Shown: positions 31,701 through 41,657, numbered from the stretch's first letter. The stretch: DNA of 64,000 nt from Cryoendolithus antarcticus (GCA_002077065.1 NAJO01000002.1:248001-312000); one strand, 5' to 3'. The notes: a model not told the origin generated them from the letters alone. Numbers and translations are program-made.

Positions 31701-32506
31701 TCTATTCTGCGCTGCATCCAACGTCGCGAACGGAGACGATGATGCTCTGCGCTGCTGCAGCCTACTCAAGAGAGGCTACCGTCATAGTCGCAGCCGACGG
31801 TCATGTCCAAAGAACCGAGTTTGCTACGACTAGCAGCCGTGTGCCACTGGCGAATAGTCAAGATCTCGTTGCGCAAATGAACACCTACCGCGTTGCAGCC
31901 AATAGAGGTCACTGGCATGCTGACAATTACCCGTCAGACTTCGATAACTATCTCCTCCACCAAGTGCCTGGCACATCACAGCTATTGAATACCTCTGCGC
32001 CTGTTCCATCATACGACGTCGTTGCGCCAGGGTTTGAAGCAGTCTACGCTCGCCTAGTCGCCACGATGCTGAGCCTGGGTGTCGCAGACCTCTTCGCGGC
32101 CGCTGACAATTCCACACCACCGAACCGAGGCAGTATACGCACAATGGAAACTCGGATCTTCGTCTCGCTACCAGCATTCGCCGTTTCGGCCGGAATCCTA
32201 GTCCTCTACATCTTTACGACGATATGGCTTTACGCAAGGAGACCATGGCGCATACTACCTCGGCTGCCCACAACGATTGCATCAACGATCGCGTACTTCG
32301 CCGCAAGTAGAGGAGTCAGGGAGCGTGACTTAGCTCACGATGCTGGGATCCAGAGCTCGAGGTGGGCATTTGGGGAATATGTTGGCGTGGATGGGGAGAC
32401 GCACGTTGGCGTTGAGATGGAGCCTCTCGTCCAGGTCAGGAGTGCTTTCCAACAGCAATGGTCAAGGGCTGACTTTCGAAGACGCTTCCATAGAGCTGCG
32501 ACATGA
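28790..32506 (+). CDS. Large DUF3433 multi-pass membrane protein
   Basis: A single-exon gene of 1238 residues with the architecture of fungal DUF3433 (spray-type) proteins. Hydrophobic segments lie near residues 50-75, 100-120, 165-185, 515-540, 640-665, 690-710, 755-780 and 1120-1145. Family-like text includes RLEPYFQLSKTGGATADHSI and LHYPFDFLASVPLKAVRRKHW, and a second related module begins after about residue 620 (RPMELRALTGMIFLACQLGA). Between membrane blocks are large, probably extracytoplasmic regions rich in NxT/S sequons. DUF3433 has no proven biochemical role; the Neurospora spray phenotype links one member to calcium and hyphal growth. The first ATG was used, and a slightly later start is possible. 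Confidence 0.85.
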   Translation: MVHGFNIDEEVRRQAKKDVYTTVTQVDCISSDKTGQAIQSAAKAWKPITLRLPYLSSLVLITLALIAIIQWLLFRSRADQGILSAPNINKLPLRTSFLYLYLPTIISVIYSFLWTWVDLDVKRLEPYFQLSKTGGATADHSILLHYPFDFLASVPLKAVRRKHWSVFATSMIMVLVFWGLTPIQAGIFAVRTVAVHESMPLHRARSYVPTTQQGDPSAIYPQSAYNIAWLNETLPPYMTREYILAAFGPDAGPEPSAGDLSYTGVTTKYGVDLTCEVPIPSTSMYGEIVSNSSTGCSFLNPTLKEMPANDTSKPYQITYAGHIAIDGYADWYIWDYCKDTFWVRWSKSSSGSATPVRSTSVFCTSYYYQQEVNATVTATHKQVLNVVPLSPKAPLPLDLFNTTIFEWAMGTGNVNMTARSPYPLPGFPRQESRLQIYPIDLEDMVTMAPFAIAVDPRPMDDYFDPDTLHSAYQAVYRLLFARRLADVLKSDLDLSQADSGIRAYSTQAVVVVPGFAWAATGLLAAVLALATWLISSSIRRSNMLQCDPGSIAALMDLVCSSLPLTKTLANFNRSSATTLHAALVGKPLVLNPRSDLDGQGRSKFSISLLDDSPVLDEQYRVRDMSAGVRPMELRALTGMIFLACQLGALGACVVLYASASLNNGIVMPSQSTIVRQLLENYLPIAVATLLEPFWLVLNRQICMLQPWEELRKGDAPAAKSIELNYNSLPPQFVIWKALTARHLQLALICLATILAIGLAVALGGLMYEDLTTVSTPAQFTSQYRVEIKALNGTGIAYNYDGTTASLGQNGLDQFYYAMSNSTAGTPLPSWTDGGWLYLPVSLPEVEPATTFVVATTAFGVTVDCQPLQSAATTYTLEFADTLDWTLNVNISVPDGSIQTCTNTSVNQMAGRILGYGYDARVGQAALEIDVVLGSTHSDADDLACRQYVVVGWLRAELVQGKLLQNIGTNTFYSALHPTSRTETMMLCAAAAYSREATVIVAADGHVQRTEFATTSSRVPLANSQDLVAQMNTYRVAANRGHWHADNYPSDFDNYLLHQVPGTSQLLNTSAPVPSYDVVAPGFEAVYARLVATMLSLGVADLFAAADNSTPPNRGSIRTMETRIFVSLPAFAVSAGILVLYIFTTIWLYARRPWRILPRLPTTIASTIAYFAASRGVRERDLAHDAGIQSSRWAFGEYVGVDGETHVGVEMEPLVQVRSAFQQQWSRADFRRRFHRAAT

Positions 32507-33868
32507 TAGCCGGGACTCAGTACACTACCTATTGAATGCTGCCTGTAGCTCTGCAATGTTGCAATGGCCGAACAACGTCGGATCTGTAGCCGGCTGTTAC
32601 GGGAAGATATATCATACACTGTGCGGAGACGCGGTCTTGCTCGACCGGCAGAAGCGATGCAGATGGTCGCCTGCGCAAGGCAGGGTGTTTGTTCGGGCCA
32701 AGATAATAGAGTGGAGGTTGCTTGGCAGGGAGAAGCCCGAGAGATCTGATGAAACACAGGGTGGTTTTCGAGATCTGCGCTAGGCTTGTTACGGCTACGT
32801 ACCCGGGCCCGCGCCACACCATCAGTTTCGAACATGTACTCCGTCTTTCTGATTGGAGCTGTTAGACTTCACACAAGACTTTCATACATGGCTCCTGACA
32901 GGCAATCGACGTGGTACCTGCATACCGCATAGACGGTGGACACCGCGTCCCCTGACGTTCACTGGTGCCCTGCGGCTGTTTCGCTACGCTCTGTGAGCAG
33001 TGCCGGAAGCCAGTGCATGGCCGTGGTTCCGCCATGGCTAGGATCTCGGACCTAGTCCTCACTGGGCAACACTTGGTGTTCGACTTGTCTCGGTCTTGGG
33101 TTCGCCACGGAGATGCGTTTCACGTCGCACCATTGGCCTGTGCAGGGAGACACACTTCCTTGCACAGTGTAGCTCGGCGCCAGAAGTACAGTCACTGTTG
33201 GGCGTGGTCTGTCACGGCCAGGCCCGCGAGTCGTCACAACATGCAGCAGCGTGCGTTCTGCAGCGGGAAGCGATGTCCCAAAGGCTTAGCTCGGCCCACT
33301 ACCAGTCAGGGTACGCAATGCAAGGTATATCAAGACGGACCTTGCCTTCCTGCTTTCCCTTCCCTCCTCGTCAACACAGACACCGTTTCTTCGTCGTTTC
33401 AGTTATATACCCGCGTGCCTGGAGCATTGCACAGTCGATCATTACCTGCACGTTTCCGAGATCTACGAGACTACCACATTCATTCGCTGTACGCTGCATC
33501 CACAAGAGCAATATCTGCGCCCACTCAACCTCGCATCACCCCGCTTGACCGGACCAAGAGTGAGTCACCCGAGACATGTCGACACCTCCCCGACAACTGC
33601 ATTGTCAGCGAGTCCAAGTCACATAGCAACAAAGCCACAGACAATGCCTTGTCTGACTAAGTCGACTACTCTTCTTTGTTGCAGGGCTACGACCATATGT
33701 CTTGGCTAGGGACCTTGTCTTGCAGTGTTCAGAACTTTCTAACACACCGTTCAGTATCGCAAATTAGCCCTTCGAACTCACTAGCTAGCAGGTTCTAGCT
33801 TTCAGCATTTCAGCAACCAAAAGCACGCAGATCTCTTGTCCAGTCTCTACAAATTATACAACGCAATC
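32507..33868. other. Intergenic, 1.36 kb
   Basis: No supported gene. A 231-codon plus ORF (32965-33660) has an arbitrary composition, with no domain or codon pattern like the neighbours. The right part, with pyrimidine-rich stretches, should be the promoter and leader of the AA11 gene. Confidence 0.45.
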
Positions 33869-35137
33869 ATGTTGGGCTCCACGAACATACTGGCTTACGC
33901 CGCAATTGCCGCAACCACTCTGTCAACAGTGTGCGATGCGCACTTCTTCATCTCCTCCCCCACACCTATTCAAGGTTCCGCCCCCAAGGACCCTCTTGAG
34001 GCGTCTGGATCGAACTTCCCCTGCCACGGTGTCGCCTTGCCATCGTCCGGCGGCCAGAAGATGGCTGCCGGCAGCTCACAGAATCTGAAATTCGAGCTCA
34101 ACGGCGGGTTGAACACGGCTGTACATGGTGGCGGGAGCTGCCAGCTCAGTCTGCTCTACGATATCTCCAAGGCCAAGGATCCATCGGCATGGCACGTGAT
34201 ATACTCCATCGAAGGAGGGTGCCCAGCGAACATCAAGGGTAACTTCCCCGAGGGCGGCGCCGTCGCTTGTACATCTGAGAATGAGGGAGACTGTGTCCAC
34301 TCTTTCGACTACACCATCCCTCAAGGCGTCGAATCTGGTAACGCCATTCTAAGCTGGACTTGGTTCAACACTATCGGCAACCGTGAGATCTACCAGAACT
34401 GCGCTGCTGTGGAGATCACTGATGGCACCGGCTCCGAGATGAGTAGCCTCCCAGCCATGTTCGTTGCCAATGTCGCGTCCGTGAACGACTGCCACACCAC
34501 CGAGCAGGAGGCTGTGGGCTTCCCAGACCCAGGCAAGTACGTCATCCAGCAAACCGCCACAAATGGCTTCAGCTATCCCGTTTCCACCCTGGCATGTGGA
34601 GGTGGTGCAGCGGCGCCATCGAGCTACGGCGGCGCTTCGAGCACCGCTGCTGCCACCGCTACCAGCTCGGCCTACGCTGCGCCCACTAGCTCAGCTTACG
34701 CAGCTCCCTCAAGCGCCGCCGCAGTACCCACCTCCGCACCAGCCATCACCAACCCTGTCTCCTCCGCTCCACCAGCCTACCAGACCGGCGGCGCGGTCAC
34801 CGAAACGACATACGCCACAACCTTCGCCACCGTCACCGCTGGCTCCCCTGGTCCCTCGGCCTCCTCGCCAGCCGAAGCCTCTCCTTCCGCGCTTGCCAGC
34901 TCCCCTGGCCCTGCAGCTAAGTCTAGCGATGGCAGCGTGTCCTGCTCCGATGATGGAGGTGTTGTGTGCATAGATGCCACACATTTCGGTATCTGCAACT
35001 TCGGTTCTGCGGTACCAATGCCTCTTGCGGCTGGTACTACCTGTGCGAATGGTGTTGTGAGCAGGAAGAAGAGGAGTGCTAGGCATATGGAGAGGCACCG
35101 CAGGGGCGTGGGGCATGTGCATGAGGCCAAGTTGTGA
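33869..35137 (+). CDS. AA11-type lytic polysaccharide monooxygenase with C-terminal Cys module
   Basis: A copper enzyme expected to cleave chitin-type polysaccharides oxidatively, secreted, 422 residues, one exon. A leader of 24 residues would be cut before His25 (CDA|HFFISSP), giving the N-terminal His of the copper brace. The second brace His is His86 in AVHGGGSCQ, and the axial Tyr is Tyr175 in NREIYQNCA. SIEGGCPANIKGNFPEGG and LSWTWFNTIGNREIYQNC match AA11. After about residue 230 comes an Ala/Ser/Pro/Thr linker with SSAYAAPT repeats. Then a small Cys-rich module (CSDDGGVVCIDATHFGICNF) follows that resembles the X278 module known from some AA11 and GH18 proteins. A basic tail (SRKKRSARHMERHRRG) ends it. 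The start at 33869 puts the leader first. Confidence 0.88.
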   Translation: MLGSTNILAYAAIAATTLSTVCDAHFFISSPTPIQGSAPKDPLEASGSNFPCHGVALPSSGGQKMAAGSSQNLKFELNGGLNTAVHGGGSCQLSLLYDISKAKDPSAWHVIYSIEGGCPANIKGNFPEGGAVACTSENEGDCVHSFDYTIPQGVESGNAILSWTWFNTIGNREIYQNCAAVEITDGTGSEMSSLPAMFVANVASVNDCHTTEQEAVGFPDPGKYVIQQTATNGFSYPVSTLACGGGAAAPSSYGGASSTAAATATSSAYAAPTSSAYAAPSSAAAVPTSAPAITNPVSSAPPAYQTGGAVTETTYATTFATVTAGSPGPSASSPAEASPSALASSPGPAAKSSDGSVSCSDDGGVVCIDATHFGICNFGSAVPMPLAAGTTCANGVVSRKKRSARHMERHRRGVGHVHEAKL

Positions 35138-35859
35138 AGTGGTCTTGCGAGGCGGTTATGATGGAATGACAATGCACAAACTGGAGGGAAAGCGAAAGAG
35201 GAGGAAACGGAGGAAATTGTAGATATCATGTCTTTGCAATGTACACCATCCGGAATTGATTGAACTTCTCATGTTACGTTCAAAGCTTCGAGCTCGTGCG
35301 GATGTTTATAGGTGCCGCTACAGGCCATTGACATGGCCTCATCATTTCGTTGTGTGTTCTTTGCCTAGCGGATCTTTCAAGGTTGGCCAGACATATGCGT
35401 GAGTGCCTGAACCGTCTCGATCTTCAGCCTCAAAGTGCCAAGGTCGTGCAGAGCAAGGACGTACTGGAATACAAGACTGTCTTCGGCCGTTAACGCTGAC
35501 GACGGGTTCGTTCTTCGGGTGTTAGCATTCGCATATTGAGGGGTGGTTGTTACACACAAGGTCATTTCTCGTCGACTATTGCTTGAGCAGACAACTCGAC
35601 CTCTTGCTTGGCGGTCCCTGAAATCGTCATCCCACCTCACCCGCCACAGGACCCCCCAAGCTACTGCACACTGCTGCGGCACGCAACCTTAAGCTCTTCT
35701 CATAACCCGACAAGCCACACCGGTCAGTTGTGAGGTTGGAGGATACCGTACCTCGTCTTCGTTCATAGCGTATACCAGCGAAACATTCCAAGCCCACCGC
35801 AGCCCCGCTCATTCCAATCACCAAACACCTGACCAGCAATCAGCCGCACGACCGCCAAG
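35138..35859. other. Intergenic, calcineurin promoter side
   Basis: 722 bp without a supported gene. The part just before 35860 is the presumed leader of the calcineurin gene. Confidence 0.5.
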
Positions 35860-37649
35860 ATGGAGGGCGGTGGCGACGAGCAATGGGCGGACAACGCAAT
35901 GCGCGCGGTGCAGAAGAAGAAGCAGCTGCCGGAGATTGACTTCACCATACACCAGATGGAGGATGGCTCGCAAGTGAACACACAGGAGAGAGTCTGCAAG
36001 GGTAAGCGGTGTCACGTGCTCCTTCATGGCCAGTACGAGGCTGACATTCAATAGATGTACAAGCGCCTGCCTTCAACACACCGACCGAGGACCAGATCAC
36101 TTCGCCACAGGACCGATCGAAGCCGAACTTGGCCTTCTTGAAACAGCATCTGTACAGGGAAGGAAGGCTTACTGAGGAGCAAGCGCTATGGATCATCAAT
36201 GGCGGCGCGCAGGTCCTGCGATCAGAGCCGAATTTACTAGAGATGGATGCGCCGATCACAGTATGTGGAGACGTTCACGGGCAATTCTTCGACCTCATGA
36301 AGTTATTTGAAGTGGGTGGCGACCCGTCAGAGACAAGATACCTCTTCCTGGGCGACTACGTTGACCGAGGATACTTCTCGATCGAGTGTGTGCTATACCT
36401 CTGGGCACTGAAGACATGGTACCCGAATACGCTCTGGCTGCTGCGCGGAAACCACGAGTGTCGCCACCTGACTGACTACTTCACCTTCAAGCTCGAGTGC
36501 AAGCATAAGTACAGCGAGCGGGTGTATGAGGCATGTATGGACTCGTTCTGCGCTCTACCATTGGCGGCAGTAATGAACAAACAATTTCTCTGCATCCACG
36601 GCGGCCTCTCTCCCGAGCTGCACACCCTAGAAGACATCAAAGCCCTCGACCGCTTCCGTGAACCCCCCACCCACGGCCTGATGTGCGATATCCTCTGGGC
36701 CGACCCCCTCGAAGAATTCGGCCAAGAAAAGACGCAAGAGTACTTCATCCATAACCACGTCCGCGGCTGCTCTTACTTCTTCTCCTACCCCGCCGCCTGC
36801 GCCTTTCTCGAAAAGAACAACCTTCTCTCCATCATTCGTGCTCATGAGGCACAAGACGCCGGCTACCGCATGTACCGCAAGACACGGACCACAGGCTTCC
36901 CTTCAGTGATGACCATCTTCTCGGCACCAAACTATCTCGATGTGTACAACAACAAGGCGGCGGTGCTCAAGTACGAGAACAATGTTATGAACATTCGGCA
37001 GTTCAACTGCACGCCGCATCCGTACTGGCTGCCGAACTTCATGGACGTGTTTACATGGTCATTACCATTCGTTGGAGAGAAGATCACAGACATGCTCATT
37101 GCGATTTTGAATACTTGTTCCAAGGAGGAGCTGGAGGAGGAGACACCGATGAGCTCGGCACCTTCATCACCACCTATCAACACCTCTTTGACTGGCATGG
37201 ATCCCGATTCGATCGAGTACAAGCGCCGCGCAATCAAGAACAAGATTCTCGCCATCGGCCGATTGTCCAGAGTCTTCCAAGTCCTGCGCGAAGAGTCCGA
37301 GCGTGTGACCGAATTGAAGACTGCTTCTGGCGGCCGCCTACCTGCGGGTACGCTTATGTTGGGTGCGGAGGGTATCAAGCAAGCCATCAACACATTCGAA
37401 GATGCGAGGAAAGTCGACCTACAGAATGAGCGGCTACCGCCGAGTCACGAGGAAGTGCGGAGAAGTACGGAGGTCATGCGGGAAGAGGCATTGAAGAGAG
37501 CAAGCAGGGATGCGGATAATGACCAGGAGTTGAAGGGTGTGGCGAGGCGTATAAGCATGTGAGTATTGCCGTACTTGATCTGGTGAAGGTATGTGTTCTA
37601 GGCGCTGACATTCTACAGGTCCGGTGGATCGAGGCAAGCGAGGAAATGA
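35860..37649 (+). CDS. cnaA: Calcineurin catalytic subunit A (PP2B)
   Basis: A Ca2+/calmodulin-activated Ser/Thr phosphatase controlling stress response, ion homeostasis and hyphal growth through Crz1. Three exons: 35860-36001, 36055-37558 and 37619-37649, giving 558 residues. The last intron leaves only ten codons (SGGSRQARK plus a stop), which a single-frame reading would miss. Metal and catalytic motifs are GDVHGQ (about residues 119-124), [15 protein letters not shown] and later HGGLSPE. The calcineurin-B binding helix follows the catalytic core. [20 protein letters not shown] is the calmodulin-binding helix, and the auto-inhibitory segment lies in the C-terminal 100 residues. The length is typical of filamentous fungi. 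Confidence 0.96.
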
Positions 37650-38222
37650 TAACGGCACTGTGTCTGACTCGCGATACTGAGCCAGGAAGCCGTAGAGCTG
37701 GTACATGGCTACAGCCGAACAGCTGACGCGCGATCAGCGGTGCTTTACGTGGCACCTCTCATGTCCATTAACGAGTGCTCCGCCGAGTCGTGGACTTACG
37801 TTCGTGTGAGTGTGCTGTGGTCAACGATATATACTGGCCAGAGGCAATGAGATCTGCCAGCTCCGTCTGTCACCACTTCCTACAACCTGCTCATGTTCCA
37901 AATTCGCAGTCATAGGGCCTGCCTTGCACATTGATGTTAGCGGTTTGGCGATTGCAATTGATACGTCAAGGTGAATTGACACTTAAGGTAGCCACGACAT
38001 TGATCTGGTCTCATTGACTACTCGTAGCAATACCACGCAGCGTTCAGCGCTGCTGATGTGATCCGATCCCAGTCACTGCCCCGAGCCACTATTTCCTCGC
38101 CCATCCAGCCCCTGGAAAGCTTGCTCCCTGTCCGCTACTCAATGCCTTCTTCTCCATCTTTGATCCATCGGACACATCAGCCTCGCAATCGTAGCTACTA
38201 ACACAAGCATTCGCACATCGGA
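37650..38222. other. Intergenic
   Basis: 573 bp between the calcineurin gene and the first CAP gene; no gene or repeat recognised. Confidence 0.5.
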
Positions 38223-38974
38223 ATGACGACTCCAGAAGAGCAAGAAGCCCTCGACCTCCACAACCACGGTACCAATCCCCGTCCCACAAGACTGGCCATT
38301 CTTCTAGCATCCCGCTTACCTCATCCCAGCCCGCGAAGAAGTCGGCAACAAGCCCCTGCTATGGCACGCCAATTGCGCCGCCGCTGCAGCGGATTACGCG
38401 CAAAAGCTCGCAAATGCCGACACCGGGCTAAGGCACTCCACGCAGCCCCAAGACGCTACTCGGCAGGGCGAGAATCTCGCTTCTAGTGAAGGGGAGCAGG
38501 GGAATCACCTATTGCTGGCGACGCAGTTATGGTATGATGAGAAGCCGAACTGGGATGGAGGACCGTTTACGGGGAATAATAAGCAGGAACCGTATGTGGA
38601 TGGGCATTATACACAGGTATGTAACAGTCTGTCGGCCGACGAGAGAGCCGGTGGGTTTGGTAAGCTGACTTAGAAAGCAGATGATCTGGTCCAGTACCAC
38701 ACACGTCGGTATTGCATCGGCGACGGCCGCGAGTGGTACGATCTACACGGTCGGCAGGTATTATCCTGCTGGGAACTGGATTGGTAAGAAGCCTGCTGAA
38801 AAGATGGCACCTCCTTCGGCTCCCACTCATCCGTCCGCTGGCGCAGGGATGAGGGCGCAGCGGAGGAGGAGAAGGATGAGGACGATGGTGGCGGGCAGCC
38901 GGGTGGTGGGTCCGGTGCACCGAATCGTCCAGGTGGCTTCGGCGGAGGGCAGATGGGCGGTGCGCCTGGCATAG
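38223..38974 (+). CDS. CAP/PR-1-like protein, copy 1, tail truncated by frameshift
   Basis: A CAP superfamily (SCP/PR-1) protein of 208 residues as read. Exons are 38223-38268, 38330-38616 and 38681-38974. The CAP core includes LDLHNHAREEVGNKPLLWH, QGENLASSEG (CAP2-like), LWYDEKPNWDGG and GHYTQMIWSSTTHVGIASA (CAP1). There is no signal peptide and almost no Cys, unlike typical secreted CAPs, so it is probably cytosolic or unconventionally secreted. The gene is a tandem duplicate of the next CAP gene: intron phases are the same and exon 2 is 287 nt in both. After APPSAPT the reading frame enters an Arg-rich stretch and stops, while the Gly/Pro/Met-rich tail of the paralog is found in another frame downstream. 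I therefore infer a frameshifted C-terminus. The CAP domain itself is intact. Confidence 0.75.
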
Positions 38975-39282
38975 GTCGCGGTATGCCTCCAGGCATGGCG
39001 CAGCCTTGGACGCCGCCTGGGACGCCGTCTAGAATACCGCTGGGCATGCCGCGCCCAGTTCCACCGCCCTGGGCCGTGGCAGAAAGGGTGATCATGCACG
39101 GTATGCCGCCTCCGAGCCATCCCGACCACCATTTGTGCGTTGCGGTGGCGGCGCGCGGTATGCTGCATGCGAGGTGGGTTCCTTTTCCACCGCATCCTGG
39201 CATGGTGATGCGGGGACCACCGCCGCCATGGTGGCGACCGCGTCCTCGTCCACCGATATGGACGCCTTTCGGTTGGCGTTGA
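38821..39282 (+). pseudogene. Displaced Gly/Pro/Met-rich tail of CAP copy 1
   Basis: Read one base back relative to exon 3 of CAP copy 1, this stretch is open for over 150 codons. It gives GGFGGGQMGGAPGIGRGMPP and ends ...IWTPFGWR. The intact neighbour has GGFGGGQMGGMSRPGGFGGG and ends ...PWSPFG. The match shows that this was the original tail. The shift equals a net loss of one base (or gain of two) somewhere in 38820-38880, within a GGA-rich stretch. No intron of normal size reconnects the frames without deleting the conserved KKPAEKMAPPSAPT. Confidence 0.65.
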
Positions 39283-39627
39283 TTATGCTTTGCAAGACGA
39301 GGGCGCCGGAGACGCAGTCGTCTGAGATGCTCAGGCATATCAGGAGTAGAGGAGAGTCTGGAACAGCTGGCGGTCAATAGCGAGAGGAAATTGTGTAATC
39401 CTTACAGTCTTGTGTATCAATGATCGTGTTGACTCGACGTTGACCGCGGGTCTGCAAGAGGCAGCTCACGACCGAATTGACTGGACCGCATTGATGCAGG
39501 TATCTCCTGTCGACATCCACTTCGAGTTCCACCTCCATCAATCCCGGACGAATCACTTCCTGTCGCACTCCATAGCGTGCAACATCAATATCATTGTTAT
39601 CGTCATCGCAGACAGTACTACACCAGT
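39283..39627. other. Intergenic between the two CAP genes
   Basis: 345 bp containing only the 3' flank of copy 1 and the promoter of copy 2. Confidence 0.5.
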
Positions 39628-40897
39628 ATGGCAGCGCCCAACGCCGAAGAGCAAGAAGCGCTTGACCTCCACAATCATGGTTCGCGCCACATTCACCCCA
39701 GAGTCACCCGCTGGGCCGCACTGACACGGATCCAGCCCGCATAGAAGTCGGCAACAAAGCCCTCTCATGGCACCACCACATGCTCATCGGCGCCGCATCC
39801 TGGGCTCAGACTCTCGCAGAGCGAGACTCCGGCATGGAGCACTTCGAGCAGCCCGACGGCCAAGCTAGATGCGGCGAAAATCTCTATATGGCTGGTGGAG
39901 GCATGCAAGGTAATCATCTCCTGTTAGCAACGCAATGCTGGTACGACGAGAAGCCGATGTGGCATGGCCAGGCTGTCACAGCGGAGAGCAAGGGCAGTAG
40001 CGAGGAGAAACACTATACCCAGGTAGGTCGGCCGCCAAGGTTCCGGATTTGGTGCGGCGTGAGACTAATGAGTTCTGGTAGATGATCTGGATGGATACGA
40101 CGCATTTCGGTATTGCTGCTGCGACTTCGCGGAGCGGAACGACTTATGTTGTTGGACGGTACTGGCCGCCTGGGAATTACATTGGAAGAAAGCCAGCTGA
40201 GCAGGTCGCGCCGCCTTCGGCTCCGACGTTCCAAGGTGGTGGCGGTATGCGAGGTGGCAGCGGCGGCGGTATGAGGGGTCCTGGCGGCTTTGGAGGAGGT
40301 CAGATGGGAGGTATGAGTCGCCCTGGCGGCTTCGGAGGTGGCCACGTGGGCGGCATTGGGCAAATGATCGGGATTGGTGGTATGAACCGCATGGGTGGCG
40401 CCATGGGCCGACTTGGTGGGTTTGGTGGAGGCCAGATGAACAGCATGAGTGGAATGGGAGGCATGAGCAATGGCGCAGGCGGTATGACCGTCATGAACAA
40501 TGGAGGAGGTGGTTTCATTGTCGTGAATAACGGCGGCGGTAGTATGAGCGTTATGAGTAACGGCGGAGATGGCTGCATGAGCTACTCGAGTAGCACTGGC
40601 GGTGGCATGAGCTCAACGAGCAGTACGACCGGCATGGGCGGCATGAATGTCAACACTAACTTTAATGGCGAAGGTGGTATGAGCTGCATGAGCTGCATGA
40701 GCAGTAACACCGGTCCGGGTGGCATGAATATCAACACCAACATCAATGGCATGATGCCAGGTATGATGGCCATGGGCGGAACGCAGTTCGGGATGCCGCC
40801 AGGGATGCCGCCGTGGATGATGGGGGGACCGCAGCAGGGTATGCGAGGGCCAACACCAGGATGGGGTGGACCTCGGCCATGGTCGCCGTTCGGCTGA
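39628..40897 (+). CDS. CAP/PR-1-like protein, copy 2, with long Gly/Met-rich tail
   Basis: 384 residues from exons 39628-39679, 39736-40022 and 40082-40897. The N-terminal CAP domain (to about residue 155) shows LDLHNHA(R)IEVGNKALSWH, CGENLYMAGG, WYDEKPMW and HYTQMIWMDTTHFGIAAA, the CAP1 signature. There is no signal peptide. The remaining roughly 225 residues are a low-complexity tail of Gly, Met, Asn and Ser. It has GGFGGGQMGG and GGM repeats, an Asn-Gly block (MNNGGGGFIVVNNGGGS), two CMSCMSS-type Cys-Met clusters and a Pro-rich end. The Met content is remarkable, since such tails can bind copper(I) or act as oxidant sinks. That is inference. It is the intact partner of the frameshifted upstream copy. 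Confidence 0.85.
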
Positions 40898-40989
40898 CAC
40901 TGAGCTCCATATCGCACATTGCTTGAAGTAAGCATTGGCGAGATTCTCGGAGCGAGTTTGGGTTTCAACTTGGACTTTCAATAGGCATT

Positions 40990-41657
40990 TCATGTAGCTT
41001 GCGGACAGATTCCAGCGTACACACAGTCTCGCCATGCCGCGTCCAGTATCAGCGGAAAGCTCGCGCCCTCCGGCGAAATGTTGATCGGGTCTGGTTGCGT
41101 ATGTTCCAATGGATTGACAGCAGGAGAGATGTGCCCTTCGGCATCGACGTGCGAGAATACAGCTTGCCGCTTCGCCTCGGCCCATGTCGAGGACTTAGCC
41201 TGAGTAAATCGAATTGGGCTTGTGCTGCCGTCCGATACGCTGCCGCTGACAGCAGTATGGCACCACAATTCTCACCCCACCGGCACTCATCGCTGTGGTA
41301 GTTTCGAAGTAGTCCGGACCCGTCATCGCCAGCTGTCTGGCCTTCGTCCCTGCGGCATCGACCTAGAACGTGTAGTCAAAGTCAATCTTGCATCTTGGTC
41401 TCATTCACATCGTGCTGCAGCACCGTCGAGGTCAGACTATACCAGTAGATCGATACAAATGCCGCGAGTAATGCCACAGCTACAGGTGCGAGCTGCAAGC
41501 TTGCGTTCCAGGTCTGTGGCTTGGTCCACGAGAACGTATTGTTGTCATCGCGTAGGCTAGTGCCACTATCTCGCTTGTTCACGGGACTTGGGGTGGCTGT
41601 CCACTCCGTAGCTCTAGACGGCAGCGATTTCGCATTTCCTTGATCACCAGGCCTCAT
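40990..41657 (-). CDS. Unrecognised type II membrane protein, 181 residues
   Basis: A three-exon model fits in phase: 41409-41657, 41276-41362 and 40990-41199, with introns of 46 and 76 nt bearing GTGAAT/GTGAG donors and TTCTAG/ACTCAG acceptors. The product starts MRPGDQGNAK and is polar for 55 residues. It then has one hydrophobic segment (LQLAPVAVALLAAFVSIYWY, about residues 58-77), and the remaining part lies beyond the membrane. That part has motif-like sequence: MTGPDYFETTTAMSAGG, then HVDAEGHISPAVNPLEHTQP and ASFPLILDAAWRDCVYAG. The density of Trp, Tyr and Pro motifs makes it look like real, conserved coding sequence, although I cannot name the family. The topology (short cytosolic N-terminus, lumenal C-terminus) is inferred. 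Confidence 0.5.

Noticed and set aside
32965..33660. 231-codon plus ORF in the gap before the AA11 gene
   Set aside because: No domain, irregular composition, many Cys and His in no pattern, and no splice partner. Kept as intergenic.
38784..38860. 77-nt intron joining the two frames of CAP copy 1
   Set aside because: It has GTAAGA and GCAG ends and restores the frame, but it deletes KKPAEKMAPPSAPT, which is conserved in the paralog where the same stretch is clearly coding. A frameshift is more likely.
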